A stretch of DNA of 22,918 nucleotides from Candidatus Bathyarchaeota archaeon (GCA_029883255.1 JAOUJL010000009.1:1-22918); one strand, 5' to 3'. Shown: positions 8,648-16,300, counted from the stretch's first letter. Numbers and translations are program-made. The notes: generated by a model not told the origin, from the letters alone.

Positions 8648-11224
8648 GTGAAAATCTCAAACAAAACAAAGACAGCTGCAATCGCTTTAGTTCTAATGAT
8701 GGCTTCTGTTATGCTAACAGTATATACGCCAGTCAAAGCTCAAGATGAATACACAAATATGCAGGAAGGAGGTTCGATACCACTACCTCCCGGCGTTACT
8801 CCTGACTTGACGGTTGAGACGAGAGCCTTTCTTAGCTTTAGACCTAACCCCGTAGGAGTTAACCAAATCATTCTGGTTAACCTGTGGATTAACCCCGCAC
8901 TTCATGTAAGCCGATACTTTTCAGACTACAAGGTGACAATCACAGATCCCGACGGAAACGAAGAAATCAAATTGATTGATTCTTATCGTGCAGATACAAC
9001 GGCATGGTTTGAATACGTGGTCGACCAGGTTGGCACATGGAAACTCAAGTTTGACTTCCCTGGAGGCTACTTCCCACCAGGAAACTACACTACATATCCT
9101 GGGGCTTGGGTAGGTGCTGGTGTCACCAGCTTTGAGGAATCATGCTACTATGCGCCCAGCTCAACTGCTGAACAAACACTTACCGTACAGGAAGACATAG
9201 TGTATTCTTGGCCTGAGGCTGAACTTCCAACAGACTACTGGACGCGACCCATATCTCTAGAGAAAAGAGAGTGGTGGACCATCGCAGGGGGATACCCGGG
9301 TACTGGCTATATAGGAGGAGGTCCTATATGGGATGAACTCTACCCTGGCACGAACCCACGATGGAGCTCCAACTATGGTTTCCATCCATGGGTTCAAGGG
9401 CCAAACAGTGCACACATATTATGGAAACGGCAAGGAAACAATATAGCTGGTCTTCTCGGAGCATATGCATATCATTACGGCCAGACTAGTGGTCCTAGCA
9501 CTCCAAGCTTAATATATGCTGGTAGATGTTATAGTACCTATACAGACCCTAACACTGGGGAAACTCTCTGGCAATGTTACGATCTACGTACTGGCGAAAT
9601 ATATTGGCAAAAACCAACACCTACAACTACTTTCGAGCCCTTCCCGGGATGGGTATTTGTCACCTCTTTAACACCCAGCTACATTGAATATGATATGCGA
9701 GCGTTCGCTGAGGTGCCAGGCGCTGAAGCAGCTTCTTCATGGACCGCAAATCTGATAGCGATAACTGGTGGCAGGCTGATAAAGTGGAATCCAGCGACTG
9801 GATCTGTGAACCTGAACGTTTCGATTTCTCCAGTGTCTTCAGCCACCTACTACATGAACGGTTATGCCTTGAGCGTGCAGAACATTGGCACCTTTTTTGA
9901 CCCTAACTACCGTTTGATTAACTGGACCACATTGGGAAGCAGCAGCAACTTCACTAGCAGGGTAAAAAGCAATACAACATATGCACGAAGCAGCCTACCT
10001 AGTCAAATCGACTGGAACGCAGGCTATGGTGCTAGTGTGAGTGCTAATCAACCCGACGCAATGGGAGCATGGTATGGATCAACGATACGAGGTTACAACC
10101 TGTATACTGGCGAAGAGATATGGAACAAAACGGTTCCTGATACCGCTTACAGCAGCTTTGCCTGCTGTCAAGCTGACCACGGAAAATTCGCTTTCTTGAC
10201 GATGAACGGGGATTGGCTGGCATATAACCTTAATGATGGGAGCTCGGCATGGAGAAGCGAACAGATGGACTATCCTTGGTCAGCATGTAGCTTCGGAGCT
10301 TACGCTTCACAATCGGCTTATGGCATGCTATTCAGACAAGCCTACGATGGTGTCTACGCATTTAACTGGACCGACGGAAAAATAGTCTGGCACTACAGCG
10401 CGCCTTCGCTTGCAGCGTATGAATCTCCCTACATCACTGCTGATGGTAAAGGGACTTATCCCTTCAACGCTGGCGCCGTTATTGCTGACGGAAAAATGTA
10501 CGTATACAATACTGAGCACACAACCAGTTGGCCCATAACCAGAGGATGGGGCCTCCACTGCATCAACATTACTAACGGCGAACTCGTATGGAAAATAGCA
10601 AATCCAATGAGTTATGGCGCTGTCGCTGACGGCTACCTCACAGCCTCCAACTCGTGGGACGGGTACATGTACGTTTTCGGCAGAGGAAAAAGCTCCACAA
10701 CAGTCACTGCATCACCGAAAACTGTCGCCAAAGGCTCTCCAGTGTTGATCGAGGGCACGATTTTGGATCAGTCTCCAGCACAGCCAGGCACTCCATGCGT
10801 ATCCAAAGAATCAATGTCGTTGCAAATGGAGTACTTGCATCTGCAGAGACCAATGGGCGGGATCTGGGAAAATGAGACGATAACTGGGGTTCCAGTGACT
10901 TTAATCGCTATTGGTTCAGACGGCAACTTTATCGACATTGGCACAGTCACGACCAACGGGTATTACGGCACCTTCAGCCATGCGTGGACTCCGCCGGACG
11001 AGGACACCTACGAGATCATAGCGTCTTTCGTGGGCGACGACTCCTACGGCAGCTCAGCAGCAGCAACCGCCGTATCAGTGGGCCCAGCGCCAGAAGCACC
11101 GCCAGAGCCTGAACCGGAAGCTGAACCTGACTACACACCAATGTTTGCAGGCATAATAGCAGCTGTTGCCGTAGCCATCATCATAGGCATAGTCAACCTC
11201 TGGGCCCTAAGAAAACGAAAATAA
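8648..11224 (+). CDS. Exported PQQ-like beta-propeller protein with C-terminal anchor, cassette 2
   Basis: 858 residues. The signal peptide covers 1-31 (cleavage after VKA). The N-terminal domain has FLSFRPNPVGVNQ, followed by LPTDYWTRPISLEKREW. Propeller blades include YDLRTGEIYWQK, YNLYTGEEIWNKT, YNLNDGSSAWRSE and FNWTDGKIVWHY. The Ig-like domain has GTPCVSKESM and GDDSYGSSAA. The stalk APEAPPEPEPEAEP and the terminal helix are nearly the same as in cassette 1. The start is GTG 8648: the ATG used in cassettes 1 and 3 is ATA here, and no other start fits the ribosome binding site. Many sequons and very high Trp/Tyr content fit an exposed glycoprotein. The TWPITRGWG region resembles cassette 1, while the central VQNIGTF and LAYNLNDGS regions resemble cassette 3, so the gene looks mosaic. 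Its ligand or partner is unknown. Confidence 0.94.
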   Translation: MKISNKTKTAAIALVLMMASVMLTVYTPVKAQDEYTNMQEGGSIPLPPGVTPDLTVETRAFLSFRPNPVGVNQIILVNLWINPALHVSRYFSDYKVTITDPDGNEEIKLIDSYRADTTAWFEYVVDQVGTWKLKFDFPGGYFPPGNYTTYPGAWVGAGVTSFEESCYYAPSSTAEQTLTVQEDIVYSWPEAELPTDYWTRPISLEKREWWTIAGGYPGTGYIGGGPIWDELYPGTNPRWSSNYGFHPWVQGPNSAHILWKRQGNNIAGLLGAYAYHYGQTSGPSTPSLIYAGRCYSTYTDPNTGETLWQCYDLRTGEIYWQKPTPTTTFEPFPGWVFVTSLTPSYIEYDMRAFAEVPGAEAASSWTANLIAITGGRLIKWNPATGSVNLNVSISPVSSATYYMNGYALSVQNIGTFFDPNYRLINWTTLGSSSNFTSRVKSNTTYARSSLPSQIDWNAGYGASVSANQPDAMGAWYGSTIRGYNLYTGEEIWNKTVPDTAYSSFACCQADHGKFAFLTMNGDWLAYNLNDGSSAWRSEQMDYPWSACSFGAYASQSAYGMLFRQAYDGVYAFNWTDGKIVWHYSAPSLAAYESPYITADGKGTYPFNAGAVIADGKMYVYNTEHTTSWPITRGWGLHCINITNGELVWKIANPMSYGAVADGYLTASNSWDGYMYVFGRGKSSTTVTASPKTVAKGSPVLIEGTILDQSPAQPGTPCVSKESMSLQMEYLHLQRPMGGIWENETITGVPVTLIAIGSDGNFIDIGTVTTNGYYGTFSHAWTPPDEDTYEIIASFVGDDSYGSSAAATAVSVGPAPEAPPEPEPEAEPDYTPMFAGIIAAVAVAIIIGIVNLWALRKRK

Positions 11225-11236
11225 AACCCTCAACCC

Positions 11237-11277
11237 CCTTTCTTCTTTTTTCTAAGACGTAAACAAATTTTTTCTAA
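11237..11277 (+). terminator. T-rich terminator of cassette 2
   Basis: T runs at about 11239-11252 and 11268-11274 follow the stop. A segment present in copies 1 and 3 (ctttcgataa.gtgaacagat) is missing or rearranged here. Confidence 0.55.
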
Positions 11278-11326
11278 GATGTAGCGATAAGGAAGCTAAA
11301 TAACAGAAATTAGAAATCAGGGTCTA

Positions 11327-11405
11327 ACGCGCACGCCCGCGTATGAACAAATCTTAAATACGTCGTTATAAACAAGAGTCTCCGATGTTAACCTTGTATA
11401 GGTGA
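11327..11405 (+). promoter_or_regulatory. Promoter of cassette 3
   Basis: It has the same order as cassette 2: the GC-alternating element from 11327, TATA box ttaaatac at 11354-11361, and ribosome binding site GGTGA at 11401-11405. The main differences from cassette 2 are gatgttaacc instead of gatataaacc in the leader. Confidence 0.7.
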
Positions 11406-11408
11406 AAA

Positions 11409-14000
11409 ATGGTGAAAATCTCAAGCAAAACAAAGACAGCTGCAATCGCTTTAGTTCTAATGATGGCTTCTGTTACACTAATGGCAGTTCCTGTTAATGC
11501 TCAACAGAATCAAGGTGGTCAGCCGCTGCCGCCAGGTGTTACTCCAGCTTATGTTATTGAGACTAGGGCTTTTCTGAGTTTTAGGCCTAACCCCGTGGGT
11601 CTGGACCAAGTCTTCCTCGTCAATCTATGGACTAACCCTGCTCTTCATAGAAGCAGATACCATACATCATACGTGGTCAAGATTCAAAAGCCTGATGGAA
11701 CCAATGTTACTGTTGGCCCCATGGACTCCTACCCAGCAGACACAACCGCATGGTTTGAATATGTAGCAGGCCAAATAGGCGTATGGAAACTCAAATTCGA
11801 ATTCGGTGGAAGCTACTTCCCAGATGCAGATGTTCCTGGCGGTTTTATGGAGCCGCCTACCGTACACCTCAACTCAACGTATTATGAGCCTTCCTCCACA
11901 GAGTGGCAAGAACTCACGGTGCAAACGGAACAAGTTCTATCTTGGCCGCCCTCGTCGCTTCCCACAGACTACTGGACGAGGCCGATATCCCCAGAGAACA
12001 GGGAGTGGTGGTCGATTTCAGGATACTATCCGTGGCGTGGCCCTGGAGGAGGCGCTGACTGGCCAGCCAACACAAACAAATACTGGAGTTCCCAATATAG
12101 TTTCGAAGCATGGGTTCAAGCACCAAACACAGCCCACATAGTATGGAAACGCCAAACCAGCCTAGGAGGCCTCATAGGACGCATAACTGCGGAACAGACA
12201 AGAGTCGAAACCTTTGGCGGTGGTTTTGGGGGGGGTGGTCCAAGTGTAATCTATCAAGGAAGATGCTACCAGAGCGTTACATTGCCAGGAGGGGAAACAG
12301 TTTTACGGTGCTACGATCTACGAACAGGAGAAACATACTGGGAGATCTCCCCAGATCCAACCCCAACCAGCTTTTGGATTTTCGGTGCAATGGCTGCTCC
12401 ATGGCAACTTGAATACTCCGGAGGTGCTGGAGAGGTTTCGGGCGCTCAACCTCAATTTGGAGTTGGCGTATCTCTTGTGGCAATTGGCGGCGGAAGGCTG
12501 ATAAAGCTTGATCCTTGGAGTGGAGTTGTGACCTTGGACGCTTCGATTGCTCCGTTAGACTCAGGCACCTACTACAGAAACGGATATGCTTTGAGCGTGC
12601 AGAACATTGGCACCTTTATTGCCCCTGACTACCGTTTGATTAACTGGACCACATTTGCGCCTGCCGCCTTCCTGGGAGCACCCGTTTACAACTTCACAGC
12701 AAGCGTGATAAGCAACATAACCTGGCCGTTAGGTGATGCTTTTACCGTGGCTTACGATTTCGAGGCGGGTATGGCTGGTGCTGTGGATGTTCTTACTCCT
12801 CCCGGAACGGGAATATGGTATGGAACACGTGTTCGGGCTGCCAGCTTGAAGGACGGTACATTGCTTTGGGACAAGACAGTTGAGGAGACTAATTACAGTC
12901 CAATGTGTGCCCTCGCTGACCATGGTAAGGTGGCCTTTCTGACTATGGGCGGGTATTGGTTGGCTTATAACCTTAATGATGGGAGCTTGGCTTGGAAAAG
13001 CGACGTTATGGACTATCCTTGGGATGCGGCTGGCTGGGGAGCCTACGCTGCAGCGTCGGCTTACGGCCTGTTCTACCGAAATGCCTATTCAGGGGTTTAC
13101 GCCTTCAACTGGACTAATGGCAAAATAGTCTGGAAATACAAGGCGCCAACGCCAAACCCGTACGAAACTCCATACATTGACGAAAACGGTGAAGGAGTCT
13201 ACTCCTTTAACGGCGGTGGCCTAATAGCAGACGGAAAATACTACGCATACAACACTGAACACACGCCAACCCAGCCCCTCACAAGAGGCTGGAAGCTCCA
13301 CTGCATCAACGCTACTACAGGCGACGGCATATGGAACATAACGGGCAGTATAGCTGTAGGAGCCACGTTTGGCGGGACTGGAGCAGCAGCTGTAGCTGAC
13401 GGATATCTCGTAGGCACTAATAGCTACGATGGATACATGTACTGCTTTGGTAGGGGTAGAAGCCAGACAACAGTCTCAGCATCGCCGGAAGTCATAGCGA
13501 AAGGATCCAGCGTGTTGATAAAGGGCACAGTCTTGGATCAGTCTCCAGCTCAGCCAGGCACTCCATGCGTATCCAAAGAATCAATGGCCACGTATATGGA
13601 ATACCTGCATATGCAGAAACCGATTCCAGACGGTTATGTGGTAACTGGGGTTCCAGTGACGTTGCTCGCCATAGGTTCAGACGGCAACGTAATCGACATA
13701 GGCACAGTCAAAAGCGACCTCGGTGGCTTCAGATGCGAGTGGACCCCTCCGGACGAAGACTTGTACACGATCACAGCTTCGTTCATGGGGGACGACTCCT
13801 ATGGCAGCTCATGGGCAGCAACCGCTTCATCAGTGGGCCCAGCGCCTGAGCCTGTGCCAGAGTATGGTTCACCCGAATGGCCAGCATACCCAGAAGCACC
13901 TGCCTACACAGCAATAGACTTGGCCATAATAGCAGCCGTTGTCGTAGTCGCACTTCTAGTCATATTCGACATCGTCTCAGTCAGAAAACTACGAAAATAA
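11409..14000 (+). CDS. Exported PQQ-like beta-propeller protein with C-terminal anchor, cassette 3
   Basis: 863 residues. The signal peptide is MVKISSKTKTAAIALVLMMA onward, cleaved after VNA near residue 31. The N-terminal domain has FLSFRPNPVGLDQ, then LPTDYWTRPISPENREW. Propeller blades include YDLRTGETYWEI, YNLNDGSLAWKSD and FNWTNGKIVWKY, and a glycine-rich loop (FGGGFGGGGP) occurs near residue 278. The Ig-like domain has GTPCVSKESM and GDDSYGSSWA. The stalk (EYGSPEWPAYPEAP) and the last helix (about 840-858, followed by RKLRK) differ from cassettes 1 and 2, so the anchor region has a different history from the promoter and signal peptide. ATG 11409 is listed; GTG 11412 is as likely, because it is shared by all copies and sits 6 nt after GGTGA. 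The role is inferred as a membrane-anchored surface scaffold or binding protein. Confidence 0.94.
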   Translation: MVKISSKTKTAAIALVLMMASVTLMAVPVNAQQNQGGQPLPPGVTPAYVIETRAFLSFRPNPVGLDQVFLVNLWTNPALHRSRYHTSYVVKIQKPDGTNVTVGPMDSYPADTTAWFEYVAGQIGVWKLKFEFGGSYFPDADVPGGFMEPPTVHLNSTYYEPSSTEWQELTVQTEQVLSWPPSSLPTDYWTRPISPENREWWSISGYYPWRGPGGGADWPANTNKYWSSQYSFEAWVQAPNTAHIVWKRQTSLGGLIGRITAEQTRVETFGGGFGGGGPSVIYQGRCYQSVTLPGGETVLRCYDLRTGETYWEISPDPTPTSFWIFGAMAAPWQLEYSGGAGEVSGAQPQFGVGVSLVAIGGGRLIKLDPWSGVVTLDASIAPLDSGTYYRNGYALSVQNIGTFIAPDYRLINWTTFAPAAFLGAPVYNFTASVISNITWPLGDAFTVAYDFEAGMAGAVDVLTPPGTGIWYGTRVRAASLKDGTLLWDKTVEETNYSPMCALADHGKVAFLTMGGYWLAYNLNDGSLAWKSDVMDYPWDAAGWGAYAAASAYGLFYRNAYSGVYAFNWTNGKIVWKYKAPTPNPYETPYIDENGEGVYSFNGGGLIADGKYYAYNTEHTPTQPLTRGWKLHCINATTGDGIWNITGSIAVGATFGGTGAAAVADGYLVGTNSYDGYMYCFGRGRSQTTVSASPEVIAKGSSVLIKGTVLDQSPAQPGTPCVSKESMATYMEYLHMQKPIPDGYVVTGVPVTLLAIGSDGNVIDIGTVKSDLGGFRCEWTPPDEDLYTITASFMGDDSYGSSWAATASSVGPAPEPVPEYGSPEWPAYPEAPAYTAIDLAIIAAVVVVALLVIFDIVSVRKLRK

Positions 14001-14014
14001 AACCCTCAGCCCCC

Positions 14015-14053
14015 TTTCTTTTTTTTCTTTCGATAACGTGAACAGATTTTTTT
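14015..14053 (+). terminator. T-rich terminator of cassette 3
   Basis: T runs at 14015-14030 and 14047-14053 match cassette 1 almost base for base, and more closely than cassette 2. Confidence 0.6.
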
Positions 14054-14090
14054 CTAAGACGTAACGATAAAGAAGCTACATAACAGAAAT

Positions 14091-14311
14091 CTGGTTGGTG
14101 CAACAATAGATTCCAATAAAGCAAAACGTGTTAATGGATGGCTTCTTTCAATCTCGACCAGCCAATTATTTAGAGGAAGCGCCGTCGTAGAGGTGGATGT
14201 AACCGTCGTGAACTCGTTCTACCCAAACAGGGAACACGCGCATAAGAATAGGTCATGCTCAGCAAATCTTAAGAGAAATTATCAAGCATTTACCAAAGAG
14301 GCACCAATGTC
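14091..14311. other. Unique sequence right of the cassette array
   Basis: After the last cassette end (taacagaaat) the sequence is unrelated to the array. A promoter-like pair occurs at 14234-14271: acacgcgcat, then caaatcttaa 19 nt later, echoing the cassette promoters. No convincing gene follows it on the plus strand, because a minus-strand gene begins to be read at 14312. Confidence 0.4.
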
Positions 14312-15082
14312 CTAATTTCTTTTTATCATTGATTTACGTAACAGCAGAATAATCGTAGATGTTGGAGCACCTATGGGCTTCAAGCGTTTAACTTCGCGCA
14401 AAGTGAATTTTGCACCAAGCATCTGCTTTAAGCCTTCCACTGTGAAGTAGTATTTGTGAGAGTCGTAGCGCAAGCCCTCTCTTCCTTCAGGGGTAGATAT
14501 TATCAAATGACCATTAGCTCTAAGAACTCTATGGGCCTCATCCAAGAAACTGTGCGGATTCCACAAATGCTCTACTACTTCAGAGGCTAAAACTACGTCG
14601 AAACTGTTCGAGGCAAAGGCTAATTGCTCTGCATCGCCAGCCACAACTAACAGAACTCGACATCTGTGAGCTATTGTAGCAATATTTTTCAAGTCTACGG
14701 ATGTTACGTGATTCCCCATTTTCCATAGGTACTCACTAATAGCTCCATCTCCGCACCCAACATCTAAGACCCTTAAACCATTGCCTACACGACTAACCAT
14801 ATCAGAAATAGTCTGCATTCTCTCCACATTTAGTGGACGCGCGCGCGCCACTGCTGTGCTATGCTGTGCTGCTGCTGTGCATGTGTCATATTTCTGCCAC
14901 TCCACCCACTTTCGCTTACTCCGATGCCTCTGCCCATATCGAGTCTCCCTTATGATGATTCGTTTCAACTGGAGAGGATGCGATAATAAATATGTAAGCC
15001 CTCGAATTTGTCTTTTCAGAATCTTCAACATGGGCTCGCGCGCGCGAAGGTGAAACATTAAGAACGCGATTAGTCTTCCCAT
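14312..15082 (-). CDS. Class I SAM-dependent methyltransferase
   Basis: 256 residues. The seven-strand methyltransferase fold is shown by motif I LDVGCGDG (106-113), an acidic strand-2 end (TSVDLKN, about 131), a GDAEQLAFASNSFDVVLAS segment (motifs II/III) and LIISTPEG near residue 195. These are typical of the Methyltransf_11/23 group. The substrate is unknown; such genes often modify lipids, quinones or glycan precursors. The first 100 residues are basic and poorly conserved-looking, and contain two stretches from unusual DNA: HLRAREP (CG tract at 15037-15046) and CTAAAQHSTAVARARP (CG tract at 14838-14848 plus gctgtg-type repeats). Start ATG 15082 was chosen because AGGTGA lies about 4 nt upstream, like the cassette genes. 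ATG 15031 would skip one CG tract but has no ribosome binding site. Confidence 0.88.
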   Translation of the reverse strand: MGRLIAFLMFHLRAREPMLKILKRQIRGLTYLLSHPLQLKRIIIRETRYGQRHRSKRKWVEWQKYDTCTAAAQHSTAVARARPLNVERMQTISDMVSRVGNGLRVLDVGCGDGAISEYLWKMGNHVTSVDLKNIATIAHRCRVLLVVAGDAEQLAFASNSFDVVLASEVVEHLWNPHSFLDEAHRVLRANGHLIISTPEGREGLRYDSHKYYFTVEGLKQMLGAKFTLREVKRLKPIGAPTSTIILLLRKSMIKRN

Positions 15083-15089
15083 GTTTTCA

Positions 15090-15132
15090 CCTTATTTCTA
15101 ATAAGTTAATGTTCAGTATTAGGTTTGCGCGC
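15090..15132 (-). promoter_or_regulatory. Putative promoter of the methyltransferase gene
   Basis: On the minus strand gcgcgc (15127-15132) precedes an AT-rich TATA-like stretch (attaacttattagaaata, about 15093-15110) and then AGGTGA before ATG 15082. The exact TATA position is uncertain. Confidence 0.35.
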
Positions 15133-15211
15133 CTTTGGCTTAAGCCTTAGACTTCGGTTTCCTCCCTTTTTCATCCTCGACCCAGCACGTCTCTTCGAAG
15201 CTGTCTAGAAA

Positions 15212-16300
15212 CTAGCGCCGTAGATCTATCTGAGCCTTTTGTAGCATTTCTATAATGGGCAACTTATACGGGCATTTTGGTTCACATTCGCCGCATTTAG
15301 TGCAATCGTCAACCCCAACTTCGAGTCCTTCATACAGTTTTTTAGCCCAATTTTTTAACCCGTAGGTGACGGAGAGCATTTGAAATCTGAGTACAGCTGC
15401 TATGTCTAAGTTTTGAGGGCAAGGTAGACAGAGTCCACAGTCTCGACAGTGATTCCAGTCAAGTCGGACTCTAAAACGTTTTTCCTCATCCCCTGTTAAC
15501 CCTTTGTACTCCTCTCCTACTTCAGCGGCTACCTCAACTTCTTCAATCGACCTCAATCCTGGGACAACAACGGAGACATCTTGTGCCAGAACAAATCTAA
15601 GGGCGTTGCCTACCATTGAAATCTTATCCTGCCCCAACAGAGTTTTCAGTTCGGGCTCATCGGAAAGCAGGGAGAGGGGTGGCGTGTATAGACAGGTTGT
15701 GATGTTGGAGGTCTTAGCTGACAAGGGTTTCATTACGGCAACGCCGATGTCCAGATCTTTTGCGAGCGGTATTAATTCCTCTAAAGCTTGTCTCGTTACT
15801 ATGTTAAGGGGCACAAGTACCGTATCGAATTCATTTGTCTCGATGGCTTTGACCAATACGCGAGGCTTGTGGCTTGAGATGCCAATGAAGTCTACCAAGC
15901 CTTCAGAACGCGCCTCCTTACACGTTTCCAGTGAACCACTTGGACTCGTTGCCTTCTTCAACGTTTTTACATCGTCTATCCCATGAAGTTGAATCAAATC
16001 CAATCTATCTGTCTTCAGTCGGTTCAGGCTATATTTGATGTCTGCCAGCGATTCCCTCTTCGTTCTTGAACCGGTTTTCGTAGCTAAGATGCACTCATCT
16101 CTCACATCTTTCAATGCTGCTCCAATCTTTTCTTCACTATCTCCGTCTAATTTCGCCGTGTCAAAGTAGTTGATGCCTAATTCAAAAGCCCTTCGGACAA
16201 CCTTCTTTGCCTCATCCACGCTTATCTGTGAAATCCATGTCCCACCAAAACCAACAATGGAAACCTGAAGGCCCGTTCTACCGAACATTCTTTTCTGCAA
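15212..16300 (-). CDS. Aldo/keto reductase with C-terminal 2x[4Fe-4S] ferredoxin domain
   Basis: 362 residues. The AKR barrel (1-275) shows FGRTGLQVSIVGFGGTW, FDTAK, DSEEKIGAAL, LATKTG, LIQLHGID and the NADP-type segment VVVPGLRS. A ferredoxin-like domain follows with Cys285/288/291/294 (CX2CX2CX2CP) and Cys333/336/339/343 (CX2CX2CX3CP). Of the AKR catalytic tetrad, Asp47, Lys75 and His106 are present, but the position of the catalytic Tyr (usually DTAxxYGxSEE) is Asp52. It may therefore not be a normal carbonyl reductase, and electron transfer through the clusters may matter more. Fe-S fused AKRs are common in anaerobic archaea and bacteria, with few characterised substrates. Start TTG 16300 gives the expected MxxRxFGRTG N-terminus and has a GGGATG-like site upstream. 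It is divergent from the DUF71 gene. Confidence 0.92.
   Translation of the reverse strand: MQKRMFGRTGLQVSIVGFGGTWISQISVDEAKKVVRRAFELGINYFDTAKLDGDSEEKIGAALKDVRDECILATKTGSRTKRESLADIKYSLNRLKTDRLDLIQLHGIDDVKTLKKATSPSGSLETCKEARSEGLVDFIGISSHKPRVLVKAIETNEFDTVLVPLNIVTRQALEELIPLAKDLDIGVAVMKPLSAKTSNITTCLYTPPLSLLSDEPELKTLLGQDKISMVGNALRFVLAQDVSVVVPGLRSIEEVEVAAEVGEEYKGLTGDEEKRFRVRLDWNHCRDCGLCLPCPQNLDIAAVLRFQMLSVTYGLKNWAKKLYEGLEVGVDDCTKCGECEPKCPYKLPIIEMLQKAQIDLRR

Larger units (their letters stand above)
5802..14090 (+). repeat. Head-to-tail triplication of a ~2.75 kb cassette (promoter + propeller gene + terminator)
   Basis: Three direct repeats run 5802-8546, 8547-11310 and 11311-14090. Each begins with tagaaatcagggtctaacgc and ends with taacagaaa(t/c). 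The left flank before unit 1 is gtgatgtaaat and the right flank after unit 3 is ctggttggtg. The two inner junctions join the 3' end directly to the 5' end with nothing between, as in an unequal-crossover array. Promoter, signal-peptide codons and 3' non-coding part are nearly identical between units, while the central coding parts have diverged. No transposase, terminal inverted repeat or integrase is associated. Confidence 0.93.

Noticed and set aside
5802..14090. CRISPR array or transposon as explanation of the repeats
   Set aside because: The repeat units are 2.75 kb gene-containing cassettes; there are no short regular repeats with spacers, no transposase, no terminal inverted repeats and no target-site duplications.
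14091..14290. Open frame without a start codon right of the third cassette (includes SAVVEVDVTVVNSFYPN)
   Set aside because: It lacks a start codon near its beginning, continues through shared non-coding cassette sequence, and matches no family I recognise; probably chance.
15504..15986. Long plus-strand frame (160 codons) antisense to the aldo/keto reductase
   Set aside because: Its Ser/Thr-rich translation is the mirror of conserved AKR codons; the minus-strand protein shows family motifs throughout.
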